64,000 bases of DNA from Clostridia bacterium (lineage in GTDB: Bacteria > Bacillota > Clostridia > Christensenellales > UBA1242). This document shows, in pieces, positions 25,493 through 32,218 of this stretch; the first letter of the stretch is position 1, and each line of letters opens with the position of its first letter. Made by a program: the position numbers and the translations under genes. The notes under the pieces are model-generated. The model was not told the origin of the DNA and did no database searches. It saw nothing but the letters and a program-made list of their open reading frames with translations. The stretch covers positions 107,624 through 171,623 of the forward strand of contig JAFQDL010000015.1 in the NCBI GenBank assembly GCA_017399265.1. The letters run 5' to 3'.

Positions 25493-25927
25493 CTACTTAC
25501 TATAACCGAATTCTTCATATTTAGATTTGTTATTGCCAAAAATAATATTTAATGCTTTTTTATCTGCTTCAATAATATTTTCAGGAATACTATTAATATC
25601 AAAAAATCTTACATCGTCACATTGATCTGGTTCTTTATTAGTTATTATTCCTTTATAGTTTTCGCAGGCAAAATAAAGATAAATGTGGTCAGGATTTACA
25701 GCCATTGTAAAAACATGGTTAATATCATCTTCAGAGATAACAATCCCTAATTCTTCTAAAGCTTCTCGAATAATTGCACTTATAGGATTTTCGCCGTCTT
25801 CAACATGTCCACCCATTAAGGCATACATTCCGTCATTCCAACCAGTATTAAATCTACGCATCAAACAAATTTTTCCATTATTTTGTAAAATTAAATTTAC
25901 CGAAACTCTAAAATTACATTTTCCCAT
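25493..25927 (-). CDS. Nudix hydrolase
   Basis: The 144-residue protein has a complete Nudix box (GGHVEDGENP ... REALEELGIVI) and an N-terminal strand RVSVNLILQNNGKICLMRR. GGAGG precedes the ATG. It differs strongly from the neighbouring Nudix protein, so the pair is not a recent duplication. Function is house-cleaning of modified nucleotides or hydrolysis of an NDP-linked metabolite. Confidence 0.9.
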   Translation of the reverse strand: MGKCNFRVSVNLILQNNGKICLMRRFNTGWNDGMYALMGGHVEDGENPISAIIREALEELGIVISEDDINHVFTMAVNPDHIYLYFACENYKGIITNKEPDQCDDVRFFDINSIPENIIEADKKALNIIFGNNKSKYEEFGYSK

Positions 25928-25988
25928 AATATTGCCTCCAACATATTAAAATGAATATTAACATAATGGCCTTTAATTGTCAAGGAAA

Positions 25989-26013
25989 AAGGAAGAAGAC
26001 ATCCTTCTTCCTT
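25989..26013 (-). terminator. Terminator downstream of serine recombinase
   Basis: AAGGAAGAAG and CTTCTTCCTT arms with TTTTTCC on the minus strand. The right arm and following bases repeat the sequence after the DUF262 gene. Confidence 0.8.
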
Positions 26014-26045
26014 TTGTGTTTTATTGATTGAATTGTTAGTTATAA

Positions 26046-26140
26046 AAAATTGCGCCCGTAACACCATCGGTGAAAATTTATTTTACATTGGTGTTCGAAC
26101 GCAATCTCTCTTGGCGGGACGGTGGTGATTGCATTCTAAC
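26046..26140 (-). repeat. Copy B of the hairpin-CTTGGCGG repeat, overlapping recombinase 3' end
   Basis: A long hairpin (ATTGCG/CGCAAT with inner AACACC/GGTGTT) is followed by CTTGGCGG at 26110-26117 and GGTGGTGATTGCATTCTAAC up to 26140. The last 63 bases of the recombinase gene lie inside this repeat, so the encoded tail (MQSPPSRQERLRS) is repeat-derived. Confidence 0.75.
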
Positions 26141-27646
26141 AGAATTAGCCATTTTTATAGCTTCTTTTGTATCATCTATATCACGCAAATCAATAGTGTT
26201 TCCACCTTTTATATATAAATATACAACCGTATCATCATCACTGACATAAACTTGACTAACAAGATTGTCAATAAGCTTTTTTTGATAATCTTTATCATTT
26301 ACGTCGCCCTTTAATATTTCTGCGACAAATTCAAGTATGTCTTTTCTTGTTATCTTGTATCCACGCTCTAATTCAAGTTGAGCTTCTTGATACATTAAAT
26401 CATTAAGCAATATTTCATATTCTTCCATTTTCTTTTCAATGGTATCTTGTAAAAGTTTGTTTTTTGCTTTTACAAAAGAATCTGCAAGTTCTTCAATTTC
26501 CTTTTTAGCATTAGAAATTTTTGTTTGAACTGATTTCAATACACTTGTGTCAGTTCTTTTTTCATAATAAGCCAAAACGTCATCTGTTGCAACTTCTGCA
26601 TTTTTCTTGTCTGAAAGAAAATTACGCACACAAGATACAACATAAAGTTCCAACTTATCTTTGTTTTCTCTGCGTTTATCACATTGAGATTTTTTCTTTT
26701 TCTTGCAAGCATAATAGTAATGAGTAGCACCAGTTTTACTAACACCACCATCTGAAACCATTTCTGTTCCACAATGCCCACAAAATAGTTTGCCTGTTAA
26801 TAAATATTCAATTTTAGCTTTATTAACGCCACCCAAGAAGTATTTATTTTTATTTAATCTCTTTTGAACTCTGTCAAATAATTCTTTTGAAACAATTTGA
26901 GGATACATATTATCACAATGTCTTCCACCAAATTCAAATTCACCAGTGTATTTTTTATTTACAAGATATTTATCAAAAGTTCTTCCTTTAAAAGGTTTAC
27001 CTTTATATCTTAATCCTTTTTCATTTAGTGCCTGTGCTATTTCTAATTTAGGAATACCTTTGTCATATTGTTCAAAAACAAATTTAACAACTTCGGCTTC
27101 TTCTTCATTGATTACAACTCTTTTTATAAATTTACCAACTTTGCCAGCAATAGGTTCATAATCAATTTTATAGCCATATATTAAATAGCCACCACAAAAA
27201 GTTCCATTTGCTACGCTTGTATCAAGCCCATCTTTAACACGTTTTGAAAGTCGTTTGCTATATTTTTCTGCGTTCCAGTCCAAAAACATTTCATAAAATT
27301 CGCCACCTTCATCTTCTGCAATAGGTTCAAGTGCTGATAAAACCTTTATGCCGTATTTTTCTTTAAGCATTTCTTTATACATAATGCTATCTCTACGGTT
27401 TCTCGCAAATCTATCAAACATATATACAATGATATATTTAAAAGCACCACTTTGAGCATCAGTAATCATTTTTTGAAATTCTGGACGAGAGTCGTTTGTT
27501 CCTGTTCTTGCTTTATCATTATAAATATTAACAGTTTTCAAACCTTTACTTTCTGCAAATTCTTTACAAATACGAACTTGTGCTTCAATACTTTGTTCAT
27601 TTTGACCGTGTGAACTAAATCTAGCATATATTACACAACTTTCCAT
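26078..27646 (-). CDS. Large serine recombinase (integrase)
   Basis: The 522-residue protein has a resolvase-type catalytic domain (residues 1-150; CVIYARFSSHGQ with the nucleophilic Ser, and the arginine-rich MFDRFARNRRD), a recombinase domain (EEEAEVVKFVFEQYDKG), a zinc ribbon (LFCGHCGTEM ... YYACKKKKKSQC) and a coiled-coil segment (about 370-430). This is the phage-integrase/TnpX class, which integrates circular DNA in one direction. GGAG precedes the ATG. It lies at the left edge of the phage-like region and is the natural integrase for it. Its extreme C-terminus is encoded by a repeat also found at four other accessory-gene ends and at tRNA-Ser, so that end is probably attachment-site DNA. 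Confidence 0.92.
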   Translation of the reverse strand: MESCVIYARFSSHGQNEQSIEAQVRICKEFAESKGLKTVNIYNDKARTGTNDSRPEFQKMITDAQSGAFKYIIVYMFDRFARNRRDSIMYKEMLKEKYGIKVLSALEPIAEDEGGEFYEMFLDWNAEKYSKRLSKRVKDGLDTSVANGTFCGGYLIYGYKIDYEPIAGKVGKFIKRVVINEEEAEVVKFVFEQYDKGIPKLEIAQALNEKGLRYKGKPFKGRTFDKYLVNKKYTGEFEFGGRHCDNMYPQIVSKELFDRVQKRLNKNKYFLGGVNKAKIEYLLTGKLFCGHCGTEMVSDGGVSKTGATHYYYACKKKKKSQCDKRRENKDKLELYVVSCVRNFLSDKKNAEVATDDVLAYYEKRTDTSVLKSVQTKISNAKKEIEELADSFVKAKNKLLQDTIEKKMEEYEILLNDLMYQEAQLELERGYKITRKDILEFVAEILKGDVNDKDYQKKLIDNLVSQVYVSDDDTVVYLYIKGGNTIDLRDIDDTKEAIKMANSVRMQSPPSRQERLRSNTNVK

Positions 27647-27679
27647 TTACTCTAAACTCCTTTTAGTATTTAATTTTGC

Positions 27680-27823
27680 AAATTGCCTTTGCACCCAACT
27701 TTTCGCCACCTTTGAAAAGTTAGATTGTCAAGGATAAAGAAACTGACTTATGCTTTACGAGGGATAATTCAGTTTCCCTTGACAATTTAACCAAAGGTGG
27801 CACACACAAAGCAAAGGCAATTT
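27680..27823. repeat. 144-bp near-perfect inverted repeat
   Basis: Nested arms: AAATTGCCTTTGC (27680) with GCAAAGGCAATTT (27811); GCCACCTTTG with CAAAGGTGGC; ATTGTCAAGG with CCTTGACAAT; GAAACTGA with TCAGTTTC, leaving a 22-base loop. It lies between the recombinase start and the stop of the upstream gene. It could be a cruciform, a phage single-strand structure, a recombinase-binding site or a regulatory hairpin. Confidence 0.85.
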
Positions 27824-27840
27824 CAAAAACTAAATTTTTA

Positions 27841-28149
27841 TTAAGCAACATTTTCATTCAATTTTTTGTAGAAATGATTTAAAAGTTGAACATTTAATCT
27901 TGATATTGTTTGAAACGAATAACCCAAAATTTCAGATAACGACTCTTGTGTTTGATTATTCAAATACAATGAAACATAAATATCATACAATCTTGGAGAA
28001 GCCGAACAAACAGCATCATTATACATTTTTAGTTTTTCAGTGATATTGTTAACCCCAACAAAATCAGAATTGTCATCAAAAACTTTCTTGCGAGATACAT
28101 AATAACGAATATCTTTCAAATCATTTCTAATCTTTTCCATTTCTATCAT
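27841..28149 (-). CDS. Small HTH protein, sigma-70 region 4-like
   Basis: The 102-residue protein ends in a helix-turn-helix of the sigma-region-4 or phage late-regulator kind (YVSLYLNNQTQESLSEILGYSFQTISRLNVQLLNHF). The N-terminal half is charged and helical. AAGGAG precedes the ATG at a slightly long distance. It is likely a regulator of the element, transcribed towards the recombinase across the large inverted repeat. Confidence 0.65.
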   Translation of the reverse strand: MIEMEKIRNDLKDIRYYVSRKKVFDDNSDFVGVNNITEKLKMYNDAVCSASPRLYDIYVSLYLNNQTQESLSEILGYSFQTISRLNVQLLNHFYKKLNENVA

Positions 28150-28214
28150 CTTAATTACAACTCCTTGATTTGAATTAGATATTGAGATGTCTTTCTAAAA
28201 AAAAGTATAGAAAA

Positions 28215-28268
28215 ACACCCCAACTGTGTGATTTCTCTCGATAACCACATTCGTCAAGGTGTTTCAAA
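28215..28268 (-). other. Hairpin downstream of the zinc-finger gene
   Basis: AAACACCTTGAC- and GGGGTGTTTTT-type arms on the minus strand close a roughly 50-base structure followed by a T-rich run; terminator-like. The rest of 28150-28373 shows nothing I can support. Confidence 0.4.
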
Positions 28269-28373
28269 GAACACATACCACGAATCTTATTTATAAAGTA
28301 GTGAATAAGGACTTACCACTGATAATGTTTCAACCCAACCTTAATTTTGCTTTATAAACGCATTAGATTTTGA

Positions 28374-28547
28374 TTATTTAACATATTTTAATTTGATTAG
28401 TTTTTCGTTTCCATTTCTTTCTTTAATGAAAACAACAACTTTACAATTAGGACATTGCTTACTAATTGAGCCATCTTCTTTAGGTGTAGCCATAAAGTAT
28501 TTAGAACAATCAGGGCAACATACCTTAACTCTTTTAGGTTTTTCCAT
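28374..28547 (-). CDS. Small zinc-ribbon protein
   Basis: The 57-residue protein has two CxxC pairs (VCCPDCSKYF and KQCPNCKVV), a zinc ribbon of about 30 residues flanked by basic stretches. The start at 28547 is preferred, with GGAGGTG upstream at a long spacing. It is probably a nucleic-acid-binding accessory protein of the mobile element. Confidence 0.65.
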   Translation of the reverse strand: MEKPKRVKVCCPDCSKYFMATPKEDGSISKQCPNCKVVVFIKERNGNEKLIKLKYVK

Positions 28548-28697
28548 TTTTGTAAAACACCTCCAAATTCCCAAACACATAAGTTTTGATTTAATAAACT
28601 AATTACAGGGTTGGGATTCCACATGAACGAGTCTATTACTTATGTGAATATATATAACAACATAAAATTCGGGGCAAATTCTATATTATTATCAAGT

Positions 28698-29303
28698 TTA
28701 TAGGTCCTTAATGACCTTAATTGCAACACCTTGAATTGCGATATTATCAAAATACATATCTTCAAGCTTTGCATTTTCTGGGTGCAACCTTATTTTTCTT
28801 CTTTTCTTATCACGATAAAATCTTTTTAAGGTTGCCTCATCATTTATAAGAGCAACAACAATGTCGCCTTCTTCTGCAGTTTCTTGCTTTCGTATAATTA
28901 CAAGGTCGCCATCATCAATACCAGCATCTATCATACTTTCGCCATTTGCTCGTAGAATAAAAAACTCACCATTGCCTAATAATGCTCTAGGAAAAGATAT
29001 GTAGGTTTCTATGTTTTCTTCTGCAAACATAGGACTTCCACAAGCAATAGATCCGACAACTCCTAATTTTTTAATAGCATTGTTTGATTTTTGCATTTTA
29101 AGAGTTCTTATACCACGGCTACCAGAAGAATTTTTTAACATATTCTTTTCAGCCATTTCTTTAATATAGTTGCTGACACAACCACTTGTAATAGAAAACT
29201 CTTTTGCTATTTCTCTATAAGTCGGAGTTCTGCCTGTCTTTTCAAAGTTGTCGTTAATGTAATTAAGCATCTTATTCATTAACTCTTTATCTTTGGTTCT
29301 CAT
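28698..29303 (-). CDS. LexA/CI-type repressor with self-cleavage domain
   Basis: The 201-residue protein has a LexA-type winged HTH (residues 1-70, TPTYREIAKEFSITSGCVSNYI) and an S24 peptidase-like domain. The cleavage site is Cys-Gly (SIACGSP) as in UmuD-type proteins rather than Ala-Gly; the catalytic Ser is in NGESMIDAG and the Lys in EATLKRF. Proteins of this type are repressors that cleave themselves when RecA is activated. A palindrome sits on its own promoter. Divergent orientation from the phage operon suggests it is the prophage repressor, but it could instead be the host LexA carried by chance. Confidence 0.9.
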   Translation of the reverse strand: MRTKDKELMNKMLNYINDNFEKTGRTPTYREIAKEFSITSGCVSNYIKEMAEKNMLKNSSGSRGIRTLKMQKSNNAIKKLGVVGSIACGSPMFAEENIETYISFPRALLGNGEFFILRANGESMIDAGIDDGDLVIIRKQETAEEGDIVVALINDEATLKRFYRDKKRRKIRLHPENAKLEDMYFDNIAIQGVAIKVIKDL

Positions 29304-29324
29304 AATATTGTTTCCTTTCTATCA

Positions 29325-29374
29325 TAAGCATTTGCTTACGATAACATTATATAAACATTCACTTTTAAAGTCAA
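29325..29374 (-). promoter_or_regulatory. Repressor promoter with palindromic operator
   Basis: On the minus strand TTGACT (29374-29369) and TATAAT (29351-29346) are 17 bp apart. TAAGCA and TGCTTA (29325-29338) form a palindrome immediately downstream, where a bound repressor would block the promoter. This fits autoregulation by the LexA-like protein. Confidence 0.75.
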
Positions 29375-29410
29375 GGGTTTTCAAAAAATTTTTCCAATTA
29401 TTTCCAAAAT

Positions 29411-29450
29411 GAGAGCAAATGAGAGTTTTTGAGAGTAAATAAGAGTTCTG
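29411..29450 (+). repeat. Four tandem 10-bp repeats GAGAG(T/C)AAAT
   Basis: GAGAGCAAAT, GAGAGTTTTT, GAGAGTAAAT and AAGAGTTCTG follow each other without a gap at an exact 10-bp period, i.e. on one face of the helix. They lie between the repressor and the rightward phage operon, and look like binding sites (iterons) for a regulator or replication protein. Confidence 0.7.
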
Positions 29451-29454
29451 TTTT

Positions 29455-29486
29455 AGTCATCACAAGTTAGTGATGGCTTTTTTGTT
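29455..29486 (+). terminator. Hairpin with T-run in the control region
   Basis: AGTCATCAC and GTGATGGCT arms followed by TTTTTTG. It stands upstream of the phage operon and may insulate it or act as an attenuator. Confidence 0.6.
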
Positions 29487-29636
29487 TTCTGTGTTAATCA
29501 AACTTTATAAATGCTGGAAAACATTGGAGTAAATGAAAACTAATGTGATGGTTTTTCAAAAATTCCTTTTATATAATGCAGTTGTAATCACCGAAATAAA
29601 GTTTGTGGTTGTGAATTTTTAAAAGGAGGAAGCAAT

Positions 29637-29789
29637 ATGCAAGAAGTTAGAAATGGTAGCAATAGGCTTGTTTGTTGTATTGATAAAGCCAAGCGTCTTG
29701 TAGAAATTGTTATTAAAGGCGAAAAAACTTTAATTGAGTTTCTTGATGATGGTAGTGTCAAAATTCAAAACGCTTTAAAGACAGCGTAA
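29637..29789 (+). CDS. Small protein, unknown (50 aa)
   Basis: A 50-residue frame starts at ATG 29637, six bases after a perfect AGGAGG. It reads MQEVRNGSNRLVCCIDKAKR and ends LDDGSVKIQNALKTA. A TATAAT box at 29572-29577 lies 60 bp upstream with only a weak -35, so an activator may be needed. Similar short beta-strand proteins open the regulatory block of many Clostridia mobile elements. Function unknown. Confidence 0.65.
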   Translation: MQEVRNGSNRLVCCIDKAKRLVEIVIKGEKTLIEFLDDGSVKIQNALKTA

Positions 29790-29811
29790 AGTCTTTACAA
29801 ATTAAATATAT

Positions 29812-29901
29812 AATCCACAGACCGTTAGACGGCATTGGAAGGCAAATCTCAAAAGCTTTTCGTGCCGTCTTTTTGTTTGTGGAAATACGGCTCTGTGGAT
29901 T
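29812..29901 (+). other. Structured leader before the sigma-like gene
   Basis: Three nested stems: AATCCACAGA with TCTGTGGATT, CCGT with ACGG, and AGACGGCA with TGCCGTCT, the innermost followed by TTTTTGTTTG as in a terminator. The structure ends 20 bases before the next start codon, a layout suited to attenuation. Confidence 0.65.
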
Positions 29902-29921
29902 TCAAATTCAAGGAGTCAGAA

Positions 29922-30362
29922 ATGAAAAGATTAACAACACAAATTACAAAGAACAATGAAACTAAAACCATTTATGCAATGGTAGATGATAAAACTGCAA
30001 AATTACTTGAAAAAGCAGATGCACAAGTTAGGCACGAATATATTGTTGCAGAACACGAAAATTATTTGTCTGAATTAAAAGAAACAAGGCGTCATCAATC
30101 TCTTGACCTATCTCTTGAAAACGGACACGAGTTTGAAGATGAAGAATCAAATTTAGAAGAAAAACTTATTAAAGATGAAATGTATGAAGAATTACACAAG
30201 GCAATTTCAACCCTTTCAAAAGAACAACAGTGGCTTATATATGAAATTTATTTTAAAGGACGTTCACAAGCTGAAATAGCACAAGAATTAGGTGTTGACC
30301 ATACAGCAATTCGCAACCGATTAAGAAAAATTTATAAAAAAATTAAAAAATTTTGCATTTAG
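29922..30362 (+). CDS. Sigma-70-like regulator (region 4 type)
   Basis: Start at 29922 with AAGGAG in front; a longer frame upstream would run through the leader structure. The 146-residue protein ends with a clear sigma region 4 HTH (LSKEQQWLIYEIYFKGRSQAEIAQ, then ELGVDHTAIRNRLRK). The N-terminal part is acidic and lacks a full region 2. Such proteins regulate many Clostridia integrative elements and prophages. It probably drives the downstream phage genes. Confidence 0.75.
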   Translation: MKRLTTQITKNNETKTIYAMVDDKTAKLLEKADAQVRHEYIVAEHENYLSELKETRRHQSLDLSLENGHEFEDEESNLEEKLIKDEMYEELHKAISTLSKEQQWLIYEIYFKGRSQAEIAQELGVDHTAIRNRLRKIYKKIKKFCI

Positions 30363-30440
30363 GGAGTCCCTTTTTGCAATTCTCGTGCCTATTAAGTGAG
30401 AGGTGTTAAATCTCTCAAATTTAAAAAGGAGAAAATGCTT

Positions 30441-30686
30441 GTGAGTGAAATGTATCAAAAAGTTGCATATATAGGGCTTCGTAATGCTGACGGTAGTTAT
30501 TTAACGAATGTTCCTCTTTATGTAAAAGTTACAGAACTAAATATTAACGGTCTTACTGATATGCAAGAAGAACTTATTCACAGAATATCAGGCATTATGC
30601 TCCAAAGATATCAACAGCAATTTGGTGAATTTATCAACCAAAAGAAGAAAGAAAAAGCCAAAAGGATTGTTGATAACAAAATCTAG
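30441..30686 (+). CDS. Small protein, unknown (81 aa)
   Basis: GTG 30441 lies nine bases after AAGGAG; an ATG at 30435 is possible but too close to that site. The protein has a strand-rich N-terminus (VAYIGLRNADGSYLTNVPLYV) and a basic helical C-terminus (QKKKEKAKRIVDN). No known family. Second gene after the sigma-like regulator. Confidence 0.55.
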   Translation: MSEMYQKVAYIGLRNADGSYLTNVPLYVKVTELNINGLTDMQEELIHRISGIMLQRYQQQFGEFINQKKKEKAKRIVDNKI

Positions 30687-30701
30687 AAAGGAGGAAATGT
30701 T

Positions 30702-30947
30702 ATGACTACCGTTGATTACTTTATGGAGGCAGACAATGTTTATCGCACGAAAGATTACATTGTTTGTCAAAAAGTATCTCTATGTCGCAGTGGTAAAGGC
30801 AACACCCTAATTATGAGTGATGATGTTTACTTACTTCGCACTAGAAAAAGAGATACTGACTACGAGCTTGTTTATAAAGTTCGTGGAAAAAATATCAATG
30901 GAAAGCGTATGCGTTCAGCAAGTTATATACGTAAATACATTGATTAA
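30702..30947 (+). CDS. Small protein, unknown (81 aa)
   Basis: AAAGGAGG precedes the ATG by six bases. The 81-residue protein is basic and strand-rich (KVSLCRSGKGNTLIMSDDVYLL ... RKYID) with no recognised motif. It is the last gene of the regulatory block before the structural block. Confidence 0.55.
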   Translation: MTTVDYFMEADNVYRTKDYIVCQKVSLCRSGKGNTLIMSDDVYLLRTRKRDTDYELVYKVRGKNINGKRMRSASYIRKYID

Positions 30948-30949
30948 AA

Positions 30950-31064
30950 AATTGTTGAGATAAATGAAATTTTGAACGATTGATTGTGGTTTTTAAAAGT
31001 AAAGATGGCCGTCTACCACTATATATCGCAGGAGACGTGTTGTTTCAGTGATTATCTCACAATT
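30950..31064 (+). other. Structured intergenic region
   Basis: AATTGTTGAGATAA (30950) pairs with TTATCTCACAATT (31052) with one bulge, enclosing a second stem CGTCT/AGACG. The 115-base structure separates the regulatory block from the structural block. It could be a promoter-proximal control element or a phage single-strand structure. Confidence 0.55.
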
Positions 31065-31121
31065 ACTACAACTTAATAGCCCTATATAAAGGCAACAAAA
31101 AAATATTTTAAGGAGAATCAA

Positions 31122-31385
31122 ATGGCAAATAAAGTAAGAGAAAGACGTTGGCTTAGTCCAAATACTAGAGCTAAACGTTATGCAGAAGAATTAAAAAACA
31201 AAGTCCACATGCACGGTCCAAAGGAAGGACAACCTTTAACAGACAAGGAAGCGTGCGTAAGAATTGGTGCTTTGCAAATGAAAAATGACCACATTGGTAT
31301 TTTCAAATACAAAAAAGCTTTAAATGAAGGCAAATCAAAAACCGAAGCAAAGAAATTTTCAAGACAAATTGGAGGTAAAAAATAA
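31122..31385 (+). CDS. Small basic protein of the phage block, unknown (87 aa)
   Basis: AAGGAG precedes the ATG. The 87-residue protein is strongly basic (MANKVRERRWLSPNTRAKRY, EAKKFSRQIGGKK) and helical. Its stop overlaps the next start (TAATG), so translation is coupled. In filamentous phages this place, ahead of the coat gene, holds DNA-binding proteins; a DNA-binding role here is inference. Confidence 0.6.
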   Translation: MANKVRERRWLSPNTRAKRYAEELKNKVHMHGPKEGQPLTDKEACVRIGALQMKNDHIGIFKYKKALNEGKSKTEAKKFSRQIGGKK

Positions 31386-31732
31386 TGGCAAAGAAAGAAA
31401 ATGTTATTGTTGTTGAAAGAGAGTTGATTGAAAAGAATGGTAAATCATTCTACACCTATTTTATCAAAGGTAGTATTAGAGGCAAAGACGTTAAAATTGC
31501 CGTTACTCCACCTGATTTTGGTGGTTATACAGTTTTAGACATTGTTTTTGGCAATGAGATGAAAGCTGAACTTGTGGCTGTTCCATACGAACTTAAAGAT
31601 GCTTCTGGAAATGTTGTTTCTGGAAATTCTTTCTTGGTTCGTTCTGTTGATGAAAATGGCGAAGTTTACGAATGTAAAATTAAACCATTTAGAGCATCTG
31701 ATAAGTCATTACTTAAAATGCTTATGAGATAA
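31385..31732 (+). CDS. Candidate single-strand-DNA-binding protein (pV-like position)
   Basis: The 115-residue protein is beta-rich (VIVVERELIEKNGKSFYTYF, KDVKIAVTPPDFGGYTVLDIV, NSFLVRSVDENGEVYECKI), as expected for an OB-like fold, and ends with a basic helix. Its place directly before the coat candidates matches the ssDNA-binding protein (gene V) of filamentous phages, which coats the viral strand before export. No sequence signature proves it. Confidence 0.5.
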   Translation: MAKKENVIVVERELIEKNGKSFYTYFIKGSIRGKDVKIAVTPPDFGGYTVLDIVFGNEMKAELVAVPYELKDASGNVVSGNSFLVRSVDENGEVYECKIKPFRASDKSLLKMLMR

Positions 31733-31759
31733 ACAAAAATCTAATACTAGGAGGAATTT

Positions 31760-31969
31760 ATGAACGAAAAACTAAAAATTGCTCTATGGATTATTTTAGG
31801 AATTGTTGGTGCTATTGCAATATTCAGTCTAATTGTTGTCATTGGTTGTTCTGTTAATGGATTAACCTTTGGCGAACAGGTTTGTGAATGGTTTGGTGGC
31901 AATGCTGGAACTATTGCAGATTCAGCTGAACAAGTAGCCGAAGCGATTGCTGAAACACCTATTGCATAA
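31760..31969 (+). CDS. Candidate major coat protein (69 aa, membrane)
   Basis: AGGAGGAATTT precedes the ATG. The 69-residue product has a short basic N-terminus (MNEKLK), one long membrane helix (IALWIILGIVGAIAIFSLIVV) and a small, Ala-rich, acidic C-terminal helix. Size, single helix and location between DNA-binding genes and the terminator match a filamentous phage major coat protein, although the usual basic C-terminus is absent. A role as minor coat protein cannot be excluded. Confidence 0.55.
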   Translation: MNEKLKIALWIILGIVGAIAIFSLIVVIGCSVNGLTFGEQVCEWFGGNAGTIADSAEQVAEAIAETPIA

Positions 31970-31981
31970 GGCTAATTCCCT

Positions 31982-32140
31982 ATGAAAAACTTATTCATAA
32001 CAATTCTAATAATTGTTCTGGTAGTTCTATTTGGAACTTGGCCGTTAAGCATTATATCTAAAATATTTGATTTTCTTGCAACTGCGATACAGTGGCTTGC
32101 AGAAGCTTTAAATATATTTGGTTGGAATGGCTTAATATAA
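31982..32140 (+). CDS. Second tiny membrane protein (52 aa), candidate coat protein
   Basis: The frame starts at ATG 31982, 13 bases after the previous stop, and encodes 52 residues: MKNLFITILIIVLVVLF, then an amphipathic helix (SKIFDFLATAIQWLAEAL). Ribosome binding is weak (AAGGCTAA), suggesting coupling to the gene before it. It ends just before a strong terminator. Tiny hydrophobic proteins like pVII/pIX or the major coat protein itself are expected here in a filamentous phage. Confidence 0.55.
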   Translation: MKNLFITILIIVLVVLFGTWPLSIISKIFDFLATAIQWLAEALNIFGWNGLI

Positions 32141-32147
32141 CAACTCT

Positions 32148-32190
32148 AAAAGCACTATTTAGAACTAAAAATTCTTATAGTGCTTTTTTC
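32148..32190 (+). terminator. Strong terminator after the coat candidates
   Basis: AAAAGCACTAT and ATAGTGCTTTT are perfect 11-bp arms followed by a T-run. A terminator at this point, directly after the coat genes, is a classic filamentous-phage arrangement that raises coat expression over the genes that follow. Confidence 0.9.
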
Positions 32191-32218
32191 TTTTTTAATA
32201 AATTTACAAGGAGGATTT

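Noticed and set aside
19300-26140. Integron cassette array with attC sites
   Set aside because: GTTAGAAT/ATTCTAAC ends look attC-like at first, but the inverted ends have the opposite polarity to R''/R' boxes, no IntI-type integrase is in the window, and the hairpins behave as terminators.
19300-26140. Partial tRNA gene copies at each CTTGGCGG repeat
   Set aside because: Except at 57.1 kb, the spacing between the T-loop-like GTTAGAAT and the CCA-like end is five bases too long for a tRNA and no T-stem pairs, so only a shared end motif is claimed.
28698-29303. Calling the repressor the host SOS regulator lexA
   Set aside because: Its Cys-Gly cleavage site, unusual operator and position facing the phage operon favour a prophage repressor, so no gene symbol was given.
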